Assembly: GCF_019393635.1 (NCBI RefSeq)
Contig: NC_057861.1
Location: 168,479,577-168,543,576, forward strand
Origin: Dromiciops gliroides
Taxonomy: Eukaryota > Chordata > Mammalia > Microbiotheria > Microbiotheriidae
Direction: 5' to 3'
Length of the DNA stretch: 64,000 nucleotides
Positions 44,880 to 56,347 of the stretch are shown here, one piece after another; position 1 is the stretch's first letter; every line of letters begins with the position of its first letter. The position numbers were made by a program, and so were the translations under genes. The notes beneath the pieces were generated by a model. The model did no database searches, had not been told where the DNA came from, and saw only the letters and a program-made list of their open reading frames with translations.

Positions 44880-45830
44880 GTGAAGAGTATAATCTGAATC
44901 TTTATTAAGGAGTTAAAAAAATTTATTAATAGAAGATAATAAGGGCTACTTTCAAAGTTTCCTAAAATAGCCCTTTTCCAAGTTTGAAGAGAGCTTTGCA
45001 GATACTTTTTAAAAGGCTCTTTGATACCTCTCCTACTCCTCTACGAGTAGAATAAACAAACTTTAAAGTTTGAGAATACTCCAGCTTCAAGTAAAGAGAA
45101 ATGAAGCAGTGTAATTTGCCCCATGAGGAGCAAATGAGAATTTCGAGTAACAATTCACCTGACATGTAGAGAGACATACACACATACAATTATGGCATCA
45201 CATAATCTTACTCAGGCACAGGTTAAAAGTACCATCACTTTCATTTTGGCTAACCTCCCATGATGAAACAGAAACAGAAATGAGAATCCCATGTGGTGGA
45301 TCCTCCAAAGGGAGGAATTTGATCTTTAAATTCTTTTCCAAGCAATTTACCAAAAGTCTTATTAATAAGTGGCAGTTTTACTTTAAAAGGCAACAACAGG
45401 AGTTCTATGGGTTCCCACCTTTCTAGCAACTATGGGCAATTCACATACTATACTTTGGCAACTGCAGATCATCCTAAAGCCAAAAATAGTCTGCCAATTC
45501 CCTTAATTTCATTTTCCTCATCTCTATTTATATTTTAAAGGAAACCATTTGATTTCAACAAAGGAAGGTCAAAGGGCAGTTATTGCTCTACTGCCACTGA
45601 AAATATTCAGTTTGCACAGTGACTATTTGTTATTTACCCAAACAAACCTAATAAAGAATCAGTACAGTGTGTTGGCTTAAAAAATACGCACACACAGAAG
45701 ATATCACAAATTTAGTACATTCAGTTTTCAAAAAAACCACCATTTGAGACTCGGTAACATTAGCATGGATTAACTCCTACAGGTTGGGCATAGGAGAATA
45801 GTCAGGAAAATGACTCCCATGTGTGAGATT
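44880..45830 (-). other. TXNDC5: TXNDC5 3' UTR (proximal form)
   Basis: From the stop codon at 45831 leftward to just past two - strand AATAAA hexamers. No mobile element seen. A longer form that overlaps BMP6 is possible (see findings). The end point is inferred. Confidence 0.6.
44901..44927 (-). terminator. TXNDC5: Two TXNDC5 candidate polyadenylation signals
   Basis: AATAAA on the - strand at 44922-44927 and 44901-44906, about 0.9 kb after the stop. The reverse-strand U-rich stretch downstream is weak. Confidence 0.55.
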
Positions 45831-45953
45831 CTACAGTTCATCTTTTGCCTGTCGCAAAACAAAGTTGTGTAATGTTTCAAGGTCTCTAGCTCCATTATGT
45901 TCAGTGACTTTTTCCCCTGCTCGGAAGAACAGCAATGTCGGGTAGCCTCGTAC
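45831..45953 (-). CDS. TXNDC5: TXNDC5 last coding exon, end of thioredoxin domain 3 and KDEL
   Basis: 123 bp (40 codons and TAG) after an acceptor GCATCTTTAAAG. It encodes [20 protein letters not shown], then [28 protein letters not shown] includes the cis-proline strand of the thioredoxin fold. The last four residues KDEL are the ER retrieval signal recognised by KDEL receptors. Differs from human at several positions as I recall (FFRAGEK for LFRGGKK). Phase 0 at the 5' border. Confidence 0.97.
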   Translation of the reverse strand, partial: VRGYPTLLFFRAGEKVTEHNGARDLETLHNFVLRQAKDEL

Positions 45954-47417
45954 CTTTAAAGATGCAAAACACAGAAATGCACGTTTTAAAAGAAGAATTT
46001 TCAATCATATGCTAATCATTTCTTAAACTAGCCAATCAGATCCAAATTAGATGGGTCTTCTTGGGCTTGACATCATCATGGTCAAAATCTAAAGAAGTTC
46101 TTTAATTTTTAAAATAAAGCGAATCTTACCAGACATCTTAAAAAAGCTGAGGGGTGGAAATGTTTACTCACTACTGAACCTGAAGAACCACTAAAGAGAA
46201 GAAAGACAGTAACTCATCCTAAAGAATACAACTTTTATGACTACGACCCATCACTCTTTATTCATGCCTAATGAGTTCTGCTGCACAGCTCTCTGCCAAT
46301 GTCCATCAATCAGAAAATGGATAAATAATAATTATGAAACTTTTATTTCCAGTTTAAAGATTTTTTTAAGAACTGTTAACAGATGTTTTTCATACATCAA
46401 AAGTATGTTGAAGAAAGCAGGATCTATTACTTTGTAAAGCATAAACATATATCCCACAACACATTCAACAAAGTGACCATCCAGCTTTTTCAGTGGAGGG
46501 AGCTCATTACCTTCCCAGGCAGCCCATTCTTTTGCTGGATAGCTCTAATTGTTTCTCCTTAAATCACATGAAGATCTGCCTTTCTACAACTCCTACCCAT
46601 TGGTCCTCCTTTTGCCCTCTGGGACCAAGTAGAACAAGCTTAATCCCTCTTCCAATTGATAGCCCTTCAAAAAAATTAAAGAGAAATATCATGTTCACTC
46701 TAAATCTTCTCTTCCTAATTGGATAACAGCTCTTCATATGCCAGAGATCCTCAGTTAAATAAATAATCACACAGGTTGGGCTTATATTTATTGATGGACT
46801 TGTCTTATTATTGGCTGATAGTCTTTAAGCTATCAAAGTGGAATGTTTTTGTACAAGTAAGCATACATTTACCTAAAAATACATACTATAAATTTTGAAT
46901 AATCTGAGAACTAATCAAAGCTATAACCTTGATGAAATCTAGCGGGGAAAAAAAGGAATTGATTAAATATACAATATAGTCCCATAGGTGGCACCACAAT
47001 CTAACATATCTCCCACTGTTGTTAACAATTAAAATAATCTGGGACTCCACTGACAATTCTTAGACATACTCTTCTTAAAATTATAAAAAAAGACATCAAT
47101 AAATCTCTTCCCTTTTTTAAAATGGAGACAAAGCCATATGCAATGACTTAAAAAAAAAACCAAAACACACACTCACACCTTCTTTTGATTTTTAAGGAAA
47201 ATCTATCTAAGAGGAAAAAAAAAAAAACCTCAGAAAAAAGGAAGGTGTTCTTCAACATTAGACAAAGAGAAATAGTGTACCTGTAGTATGCCGGGCCAGA
47301 ATTTCCTACTTGAACAAGGGAAATAAGTAAACTAAGGATGAAATCATCTGGCTTTCTTCAAATTCAAAACATCAGTGCCTAGATTTATCTGAAAAGCTTT
47401 AAACTACTTACACTTAC
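45954..47417 (-). other. TXNDC5: TXNDC5 intron, nothing else recognised
   Basis: 1.46-kb intron without a clear repeat apart from short A/T runs. No further gene seen. Confidence 0.6.
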
Positions 47418-47547
47418 CGAGTATTTGCTGCAAATAGCTCGCTCAACAGTACAATCTACTTTTGCTATCTTCACCCCTGTCAAGCCAGGGAATTCCTTTT
47501 TGGAGAGGCTTTCCCATGTGGGAGCCAGATTCTTACAGTGACCACAC
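47418..47547 (-). CDS. TXNDC5: TXNDC5 coding exon, thioredoxin domain 3 active site
   Basis: 130-bp exon between CTTCCTAG and GTAAGT. It starts with the last base of the Trp codon (TG|G), then [40 protein letters not shown] and KYS. CGHC is the redox site of the third domain; VDCT and the buried charged residues are standard in PDI-type domains. The intron falls inside WCGHC, at the same place and phase as in domain 1. Phase 0 at the 3' border. Confidence 0.97.
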
Positions 47548-48039
47548 CTAGGAAGAGAATAAATATCTATTTTGAACATTCTGGATTCAAGTCACTTGAA
47601 ATTCATTTTGCTGCCCATCCAACTCATTTCTTTTGTATATCATCATCAAGTTAGGCTGACAAAAATTCTCCCTAGGGCTACACCCATACTTTTCACATCA
47701 TTTCCTTCCCCTTGCTCCTCCCTAAATTTTCCCCCTAGCAAAAATTAATTAAAAAAAAAAACTCTTAAGAACTTCAAGAAATCCCTCAAATGGGAATTAC
47801 AAATATGAACTTAATTCAATTAAGATTACATCCTGTGCTGTTTTTTATTTTGTCAAAAAAAATTATCTAGCTGGGTAAAGCTGGAAACTGTACTTGAACA
47901 CTATGGTTGTTTAACCAATTTTGGCAGGGGGAGGGGAGGTTTGCCTTTGTGATTTCACTGGTATAGGTAACATCTGGTAAGGAAATTCCACCAACACAGA
48001 TCAACAACTGCTCTGCAACTTATAGTCTTAGAGATTTGT

Positions 48040-48165
48040 CTGGGGGCGCTGAAAGGTTAAGAGATCTGTCCTAGGTCACATAGCTAGCAAATATCAGAGA
48101 TGGTACTTGCAATCAAGTCTTCCTGACTCTGAGACTACTTCTATGCATTTCACCAAGCTGCACTG
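48040..48165 (-). mobile_element. MIR-type SINE, antisense, in TXNDC5 intron
   Basis: TCTGTCCTAGGTCACATAGC, GCAATCAAGTCTTCCTGACT, antisense on the + strand. Confidence 0.6.
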
Positions 48166-48455
48166 CATCTCAAAGCCAGAAGTATGAATACAAAAAGTAC
48201 TCCCACTTTTGCTGTTTCCTCTATGAGCTAACTGCCCCCTTAAACATATCAGATGGATAAGATTATAACATTCCCTTATTTGTAATGGCATGAACAGAGC
48301 CCGAGCATGCACATCAAGATCACAGCTTCCTATAAACTGTGCAACACATGGGACATAATTTACTTATGAGTCTACAGTCCCGATAGATGAGTTGAAAAAT
48401 CAGTTTAAGTATTATGCTACTTAATTCCTAATGAAACTCATTTATAGCTGCTTAC

Positions 48456-48538
48456 CATGGAGCATAAAACTTGACAAAAGTTATTCCTTCTGCAATTGTG
48501 TCATCAAAGTCCTTTTCGGAGAGAGAGAGCACAGCACT
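48456..48538 (-). CDS. TXNDC5: TXNDC5 coding exon, start of thioredoxin domain 3
   Basis: 83 bp after acceptor TTTGCTAG, donor GTAAGC. It encodes SAVLSLSEKDFDDTIAEGIT then FVKFYAPW, ending with two bases of the Trp codon. An alternative AG two bases inside the exon would break the frame, so the outer AG is preferred. Compared with human GTVLALTENNFDDTIAEGIT (memory), the start is changed but the domain core is kept. Confidence 0.95.
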
Positions 48539-50938
48539 CTAGCAAAGGAAACCATGTGAAGCAAAAATCCTTTATTAGAGTATAATGGTTATTAAACAAT
48601 TTCTAAAAACACAAACAGGATGATTCATACATTATGCTGCCATTTTTACTCCTTGGATGCTACAGAAATATAGGTACCCAGAGCTTACATCTCACACTGG
48701 ACACACACAGGAAGTAAAAAACCATTTAGTAGCACTCTTAGGGTAAGAATTCCTAGACTAGAGACTACTACCGTTTATGCAGTATCCAGGAACAGGAGAT
48801 GCTCCCAAAGGACCAGGACTGTTCCAAAAGGTAGACCCAACAGCCTGACAAACACTAGAAAGAAAACAGACACAAAGGTGTTCCCCTATGACTGGCACCA
48901 AGTGAAACTGGGCTGGTTCTGGAGCAGCTACAGAACCTGAATGGTCTCGAGTCTGCTGTAGGTTGTCCTTCGAATACACAAAGATTTGAAGTCTTAACAG
49001 GAAAATCTAGAAGACAGAATGCCTTTCCAAAAAGTTGAAAGCATCTTTGGAGTTGTCATGTGGTTTTGAAGTAAGATGATTGCAAAGTGGCAGGCAAACT
49101 TTAAGGCACAATACAACTTTTGTTATTATTATCATTGTCATCTTTGCAGTTAATAGTCAAAGCTACTCTTTTACATTTCATAGGATGCCCTTTTCTTCCT
49201 TAAGCTCGGGTTACCTCTCCGCCTTGTCAGTGACTCTGAGAGCATCTACATGCCTTCCTTTTTACCACACAAAGCACAATTCCTCCATACACAGTATATT
49301 GGCTAAGGAGAAAAGAGGCTTCTTTTGACTTCTAAATTCACAGGAACTCGATCTGAGAAATGCTACTCCTTCTTTAAGAAATATTCACATATTTTGAGGC
49401 ACATAACCACAGGAGATGTGAACCAAAACACTCAGAAAAACAAATTGTATCTACCAGCTAATTGCCGTCATAAAAATATACTAGTTATTTTAAGCTTTGG
49501 CTAGAGCATCTAGGTAAAAGTGCCTACAAGTGAGTCCATTTTACAGTGACCCTCTCTAGGCAAATCTTATATCAAGAATTGGTTTGATATACTTCTAAAA
49601 TAGGGCTTCATTTTCCTGAAGAGGGCAAATGGGATAACATACCATGTGGCTTCAAGCTAAAATGCAGTAGGCTGCTCTGTTTGAGTCTGGCAATGAGTAA
49701 TATATTTCTGTATTAATGCTGGTAGCTAAAGCAGAAGCTCTGTGGAAAACTGAAAAGATTCTGAAATAAAGAGCTGCCAAGTAGGAACCAATGTGAAACA
49801 CCACCATATTTTTTAAAATCCATAAATATTAAGTCAGTCACTGAAAGACCACTTAAACATGTGGAAAACTTTCTAAATAAAAAGAGTTCTGTATTTAGTA
49901 AAAATATTAATAGTACATAATTATACACAGTTTAGGATGACTTTTCATACCCAACATGACACATACACTCTTCTAACATATGTGGTCACAATTGCAAGAT
50001 TGTCTGTTTATTTCTCAAACCAAGATGCCAATTTTAAACTAATATACAGGCAGTTCTCAGTTTATGAACCCTTGATTTATGAAAGGGGAGCAAGGAAGCC
50101 TGAGGGTAAACTGCCTTTGTTCTTTAATTCAGAATACCTGGGAAACAGTGTGTAACTGACCCAGGCAGGTACTTTATCTTATGCAAATTTGGAGATTTAA
50201 AATTATTGATACCTAGGATTATCTCCTACCCTTCCCTCCCTTGTTGGGGAAGATGAAGAAAGAAGTGTTAAAACACAACAGAAGACTGAAATACATTTTA
50301 TCATAGAAATAGAAATAACGTTAAAATAGTGGTTAGGTACAATGAAATATTGTTACTACATACATCAAGATTTTTATGAGCTAAAGAGGCTTTTATAGAC
50401 TTATTTGAGAATCAAGCCACCATTTGTAAATATTTGTAAGGCACCTAGCACAGCGCCTGGCACTGGCTATATAAATCTTGGCTATTATTATTATTTTATA
50501 CTGCACTATTTTGACAGGAAAATGTGTCCAATCTGAAATTACAAACTACAAGCCAGGTGAGAACTCCTTAAAACTAAAGATAAAAGAGATACCACTAAAT
50601 CCTACTGTATTGTATCTTGCTGCTAACAAATTTTCAGTTGGAAATTTATTTCAAGTATCATCTCCAAAAATGTAAAGAACACTGCTAATATAAATGAGAC
50701 CGAATGACGAAAATTTGCCCGGGATTACAAATATCCTGAAAATACATTTAGCCCCTAAACCTAGTAAATATTATATGTAATATCAGTTGAACCAAGTTAC
50801 TGGTGTTTAATTTTAGTACAGGTGACAATCATATTTATTCCTTCCAGATCACTAAATGATCTTTTATCCAAAATGTTGAGGGGAAATTCTCTATCAGGGT
50901 AGAATGGAGTTTCCCACATGTTATTCCATGGCACCTAC
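48539..50938 (-). other. TXNDC5: TXNDC5 intron, nothing else recognised
   Basis: 2.4 kb. Only a short MIR/L2-like scrap near 50.43-50.50 kb (AGGCACCTAGCACAGCGCCT). No gene seen. Confidence 0.55.
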
Positions 50939-51073
50939 CTCAGGTTCTGCAGCAAGTTCTGGGGCTTCAGCAGCTTCAATGGTTTCTGAGGCTTCCCCTA
51001 CAACACTCCGTAGCTGTACTTCCACATACTCTTTTAGAGAATCCAAATCCCTCTTTCCTTTGTACTGGTCGAT
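50939..51073 (-). CDS. TXNDC5: TXNDC5 coding exon, end of domain 2 and acidic linker
   Basis: 135 bp (45 codons, phase 0 both ends) between TGTGTGTAG and GTAGGT. It encodes IDQYKGKRDLDSLKEYVEVQ, then LRSVVGEASETIEAAEAPEL and AAEPE. The first half is the C-terminal helix of thioredoxin domain 2; the second is a Glu/Ala-rich flexible linker to domain 3. The linker differs clearly from the human one I recall, as expected for an unstructured spacer. Confidence 0.95.
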
Positions 51074-51615
51074 CTACACACAATGACACATCACACAAAC
51101 ATTTACTGAGTCAATTTTATTTAAATAATCAAGTCTTCAAGGCTCAATTGAAGGTTTACTCTTAGTAATAAAATCCATTGCATTTTCAAAAATAAAAGTG
51201 TAAGGTATGTAATTAGGAGTTTAATATTTAGGCTGTGCTTTTAGAACTCAAACAATTTTTTGCTTTCCTTTGGTGAGTTGTATGCAAGTCATAAAATCAA
51301 TAAAATCTTGCCATATTCCTTCATGTTGATTGCTATAAATTTCAAAGTAATTTAAAGATAAGCCAGGGACAAATCATGGAAGTTAGAGCTAGGAGGACTT
51401 TACTATAACCAATACCACCAAAAGTGTGGTCAGATGTGCATTAATGATTAGAGCATAGCTACCATGTAACTGCGCTAGAGACCAAATTACTTTATATAGT
51501 CTTCCAGTCCAGTGTTCAAACCAAGGTTACTGACTCTCTTACAACTCTTAAGCCACCTATCACACTCATGCCCAGTTCAAATTAGAATCTGACCTTTAAC
51601 ATGGTGAAGTCTCAC

Positions 51616-51702
51616 CTTTTCACCGTTCCTAAACCAGAGAAGTGTGGGATAGCCGCGTACTTGATTTCCAGAGCAGAGCTCATAATGCTGTGTACAGTCA
51701 AC
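51616..51702 (-). CDS. TXNDC5: TXNDC5 coding exon, thioredoxin domain 2, cis-Pro strand
   Basis: 87 bp (29 codons, phase 0 both ends) between AATTTTAG and GTGAGA. It encodes [20 protein letters not shown] then [15 protein letters not shown] is the cis-proline loop facing the CGHC site in the fold. Confidence 0.96.
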
Positions 51703-53387
51703 CTAAAATTAAAATTGAAGTCTAGCATCAGCTTTATTCCTAAGTAGAATGCCACACATTAGGTACCTGAAAGTAAAATGTTGAATGATTTCTCAAAACC
51801 CAAACTGTAATTTTGAGGGGAACTCTTTTTTTGAATACCATGGAGTCCTTAATTCTATTAGTTTTAATTTATTGGCAATGTAGTTACAGATTTCATGCAG
51901 TATTTTCTAGTCCCTTATCAAGGTTACATATGAGATCCAAATATTTGAGAATGGAATTAACACAATCCATGAATTAAAGGGTTTATCCAATGTTCTAAAG
52001 ATTATACTAACATGTCATTTTAAGTCATTTATTTTATGCAAAGTAACATTCTACTTCTCATGATATGCAATCACAAAGACTGAATAAATGGGATAAAGCT
52101 GGCTTTAGATTGTTTTCAGCAGGCAAAGAATTAAATGTAAATATTTTTAATAAAGAAAACCCAGCTCACAAAGGCCCCTAATATGTGCAACAAATATGAA
52201 TCAGTGAATTTGTAATACATAGAATGAACAAACATAGTATTTTGAAACAAGGAAAAGATTCTTCCAAATGAATGCCTCTATCATTAGCATATATTAGATA
52301 GATTATAGCATATCAAATATCACTTATTGGATAAATTTGAAATCTCATATTTGGTTGTTTTTAAGTCTATTAAACAGTGACAAAATACAGTTTTCACCTA
52401 GACAATGAGCAAGTTCTTCACTAACAAAGAGTTTTTTATTTTTATAAATATGGATTCTGGGGGTAGAAAGAACATGGTGAAAAGAGATTTTTTTTGTATT
52501 TATGTCTTACATCTTCACAAATGTCATTAATACTTGTACTTTATAATCACTCACATCAAGTCATTTAAAGGGCTAAACTAAAAATAAGTTTCAATATATT
52601 TTAGACCTATAAATGCCAAAGGGGAAAAAAATCCAGTTAGCTCTCAGTAAATGAAAATAGGTCAGTAAATCAAATGGGTAATTTGCTCTACAGAAGTCAG
52701 TATTACTCATGCATACAAATCAATCTCCACAGTTGATTAATTATGTTTTTAAATAGTGGTAAAGAAGAGAAATGTAGAATCAATTTTAAAATAAAAATAA
52801 AATTCTCATGAAAATGTGACCAGAAACCTCAAGTGGATAAAAGGAATAAAAATCATATAACTACTCTCAAGTTCCTTTGGAGCCCAAGATTTTCCAGAAG
52901 AAGCTGCAAGCTGCATACCCCTTCTTACTTCTCAGTGTAAAGTTGAACAATTATAAGCAGGGTTCATAATTCAGAAGGTACTTCTGAATTCCCATCAGGT
53001 TCTTAAACCAATTATTAAACCTCATCTATTGGATGAGGTCAAATGTGGCAAGTATCCAAGTCCACCAAAGGAGTATTATACCAGTCACTGCTGTGTCTCC
53101 TTAGAAAGGGTAATTAGGTCTCCCCCATTCAGAATTGGCCATGACTTCCAATTAAACAAAGCAGCCATAGCCATAATTTATTTGTACATTGTGGAAAAAA
53201 ATCTCTAAGTTCATCAACACATCACTATCTATTACAGTGAAGCGAATTATCAGGTGACAGACACACTAAATGGGATACATAAATCAAGTCAGTGACTAGC
53301 AATACATAAAATGAATAATATGCTACTTTGCTTAATTAATCCTGCTCAAAGAGGGACATTTTCAGTTTAAGAAGAGCTTTTACCTAC
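51703..53387 (-). other. TXNDC5: TXNDC5 intron, nothing else recognised
   Basis: 1.7 kb of AT-rich sequence without a clear repeat or gene. Confidence 0.55.
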
Positions 53388-53503
53388 CTTACCAATCTTG
53401 ACAGCTTCAGAATGTTCAAGACTTGAAGCCAGCTGTTCCCAGGTTGGAGCCAAAGCCTTACAATGGCCACACCATGGGGCAAAGAATTTGATAAAGTGGT
53501 TGC
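53388..53503 (-). CDS. TXNDC5: TXNDC5 coding exon, thioredoxin domain 2 active site
   Basis: 116 bp between ATTAAAG and GTAGGT. It completes a Gly codon and encodes [20 protein letters not shown] then [18 protein letters not shown]. Unlike domains 1 and 3, the WCGHC motif is not split by an intron. Phase 0 at the 3' border. Confidence 0.97.
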
Positions 53504-54830
53504 CTTTAATAGAATGTCAAGAAATTAGGCAGGAGTGGGGGAAAAGGGAGCAATTTAAACCTTTTATTTATGTAATTACAAATTTAGTTAAAGCTAAAGA
53601 CAACCATCCTGTTATTTAACAAACCTCTAAGTTTATTATAATTCTAATAACAGAAAGCAGAACATGTAAAGTACTATCACTCCTTCAGCCAGGAAAAATA
53701 TAAATAAACTCATAAGTGGTTTTTAAAATGTAATATTGTAATCTAGATTCTGCTGAGCTCATCAGTGCAGGAATTAGACTGTCAGATTTTCTCTTAAAAA
53801 GATGTTAAGTTATAAGTAGGAAAAATAAGTTACTAAAAGTTTAAAATATGATTCTTAGACCTGATATAGAAATATTCTATCCTACTACACACTGAATGAG
53901 GTGTCATTATAACATCAACGAGTTTAGGAAGAAGCTGGGAAAGAGAATGTTTTTTAATAAAGGAGCATCTATCATTAATCTTCAAAGCTGACACCCTAAC
54001 GTTTATTCAGACAGTTTATCCCTGGCAAATGAATTCAGTGGAAAAATTCTCTTTGCTTCCATCTTTGCCAAAATACATCTATTCCATAAAGCAAAAGATA
54101 CTTGTACAAAAACACTAGAGATTCTGATAAACTGTTTATGAACACATACACATATACATATGCAAAACTGATTTTATTCATAAATATCACATAACACATA
54201 AAAATTTGTGTGTCTAAACAAAAGAATGAAAAGTTACATTTTCACCACAGGTCAGCAAAGTGTTATCTGCTTACAACTAAATGTGATTAAAGATAATTTG
54301 TTCATCTCTTGGTTATGTAAGGATGGATTACCAAGCACACATATTAAGTATGTTCTTGGCTAATACCTGCCTCATTGCACCATTGTTTGTGCAGAGAAAG
54401 TACAGCAGAAAAACTAGGGAACTTAAAAGGCAAGGAATGAGAGGCAGGGGAGGTGGGGGAAAGAGGAAGGTTAGCATCTGTGCTTTTTAGAACTATTCTA
54501 AAGGGTTAACCTGAGCAGAGGAACTCTTGATAGATAATTCACTCATGGCAGTACTGTCCAATCTCCCCTATCCAGACCCTTTATCATACCTGTATTCATA
54601 TTAACAGAAAGATCTTTGATCTAACAGTGTAGAGAATTCCTAGTGTGAGAACTCTCTCCACTTAAAACAGATCTCAACCTATTGATGACTATCATGGGAA
54701 GTCAAAAACTTTACTGGACAAAAAAGAAACAAAGCAAACCACAAAGGGACAAATTTCACAATACACTCTACTCAGTACTTATCACACCCTGGATGCCCAC
54801 AAATCTGAAAAGAACACATGCACATGTTAC
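53504..54830 (-). other. TXNDC5: TXNDC5 intron, nothing else recognised
   Basis: 1.3 kb without a recognised repeat or gene. Confidence 0.55.
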
Positions 54831-54927
54831 CTTCTGAGACATGTTGTTTGAAGTTGGCTGCCGAGAGCTCATACAGTCCCTGTTTGAATTCTGGGGCTGT
54901 TGGCAATTCTGGTTCAGGCTCTGGTTT
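54831..54927 (-). CDS. TXNDC5: TXNDC5 coding exon, linker and start of domain 2
   Basis: 97 bp between TTAATAG and GTAACA. It encodes KPEPEPELPTAPEFKQGLYE then LSAANFKQHVSE plus the first base of Gly. The KPEPEPELP stretch is the acidic Pro-rich linker between domains 1 and 2; ELSAANF begins the second thioredoxin fold. Confidence 0.96.
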
Positions 54928-55091
54928 CTATTAAGTAGAAACAAAATAATTACTTAGTTGTCCACATAATAAATAGTAAAGGCAATGAAATCTCATAGGT
55001 GGAATCTAACTATAACTTCTCTGGAGAGCAACTCTATTAAATACCTTGTATTGATAATTTGCCATCTATGCAATTCATGTCATTTGTCCAC

Positions 55092-55460
55092 TGTAACGAT
55101 TGGAATGACGCCACCTGCTGGAGACTTACTGTAGAAAAGCTCCGCCATGAGGTGCAGGTCTCTGAGGGCAAGACCATCTTTTCTTTGGCGTCAGGAAGTG
55201 ACATTTGCTTGTGGGAGGAAGAAGGGGGAGGCTGGCGTGCTGGCTCGCTCTCTTTCGTGCGGACTCTGGAGGGGAGTGGAGCTAGGAATGCTCTCTCTCT
55301 TTAATAGATAGATGAATCTAGGCCTTTTCTCTCTCTCTTTACCAAATTCCTATTCTCCTTAATAAATGCTTAAAAGTCTAACTCTTGCTAAAGTTTATAA
55401 TTTATTGGCGACCACTCATTGGATATTTTAGATAGTTTAGCTAGAATTTTAGCCTTTACA
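55092..55460 (+). mobile_element. Solo LTR with intact ends and CCAC target duplication
   Basis: 369 bp from TGTAACGATTGG to AGCCTTTACA, with inverted ends TGTAA/TTACA and a poly(A) signal AATAAA near 55.37 kb. CCAC stands at 55088-55091 and 55461-55464, a 4-bp duplication typical of gammaretrovirus-like integrations. It lies antisense in a TXNDC5 intron. No viral gene is attached. Same family as 7463-7969. Confidence 0.85.
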
Positions 55461-55464
55461 CCAC

Positions 55465-56187
55465 CTTATGAACTCCTTTGGGTATTTCAGTAATTAAACC
55501 ATGATGGAAGGTCCATTTTCAAATGTCACTCTATGGCTAAAAAGGTTTCTGCACAGATGACTATGGATAGCTCTTATTTTTAGCTTAATTATGACTAGAA
55601 AGGACTTCACATATATTACCACATTAAATCTTTTTAAAATCCTAGGAGATAGATAATGAGAAAGGTGCTAGCTTTTCATACTGTTCCAAATGCTACAGGC
55701 ACACAAAAGCATCCCTAGGAAGCTCACGTGCAAAAGCCAGATCCAATGACAATCAAGTGATGTCCCATGCAATATAGGTTATTCACAATACAAAATCCAG
55801 GAATACAGATTTTTAAAATACCTTTTGGAAAGCTTAGTATTTGTGCCCTTTGGCAAACAGCAGAGTAGCTGCTGTCATACTAGAAGAGTCAAGAAACTTC
55901 CGTGGCCTAAATGTACATCACTTTGAATTATACTGCTTCAGGATAATGATAAAAAAAAAAAGCACACTTCATTTTTTAAAGTTACTATATAAAATTGAAG
56001 ATAATTTGATGAGTGTTTCAACTTGTATATTAAATAAGATATAATATCTGAGCCTAAAAATGTCAGGCATTATTGAGAACAGGAAAAAGAAAAAAAACAC
56101 ATGGCTTAAGATTTTAATGCTGATTGCTTCTATGAATTGTTCTCAAATTCTCATGTTTGGACAATATAAGGACAGAGATTGTTTTTG
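55465..56187 (-). other. TXNDC5: TXNDC5 intron, nothing else recognised
   Basis: 0.7 kb without an identified repeat. Confidence 0.5.
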
Positions 56188-56203
56188 AAGAAGCTGATAA
56201 ATA

Positions 56204-56331
56204 AGTGGATAAAGCACTGGCCCTGGATTCAGGAGTACCTGAGTTCAAATCCGGCCTCAGACACTTAACACTTACTAGCTGTGTGACCCTGGGCAAGTCA
56301 CTTAACCCCAACTGCCTCACTAAAAAAAAAA
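56204..56331 (+). mobile_element. 5'-truncated marsupial SINE with 16-bp duplication
   Basis: Begins inside the body (AGTGGATAAAGCACTGGCCC), lacks the GGCAGCTAGG head and ends in poly-A. AAGAAGCTGATAAATA at 56188-56203 and 56332-56347 is a perfect 16-bp duplication. Confidence 0.95.
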
Positions 56332-56347
56332 AAGAAGCTGATAAATA

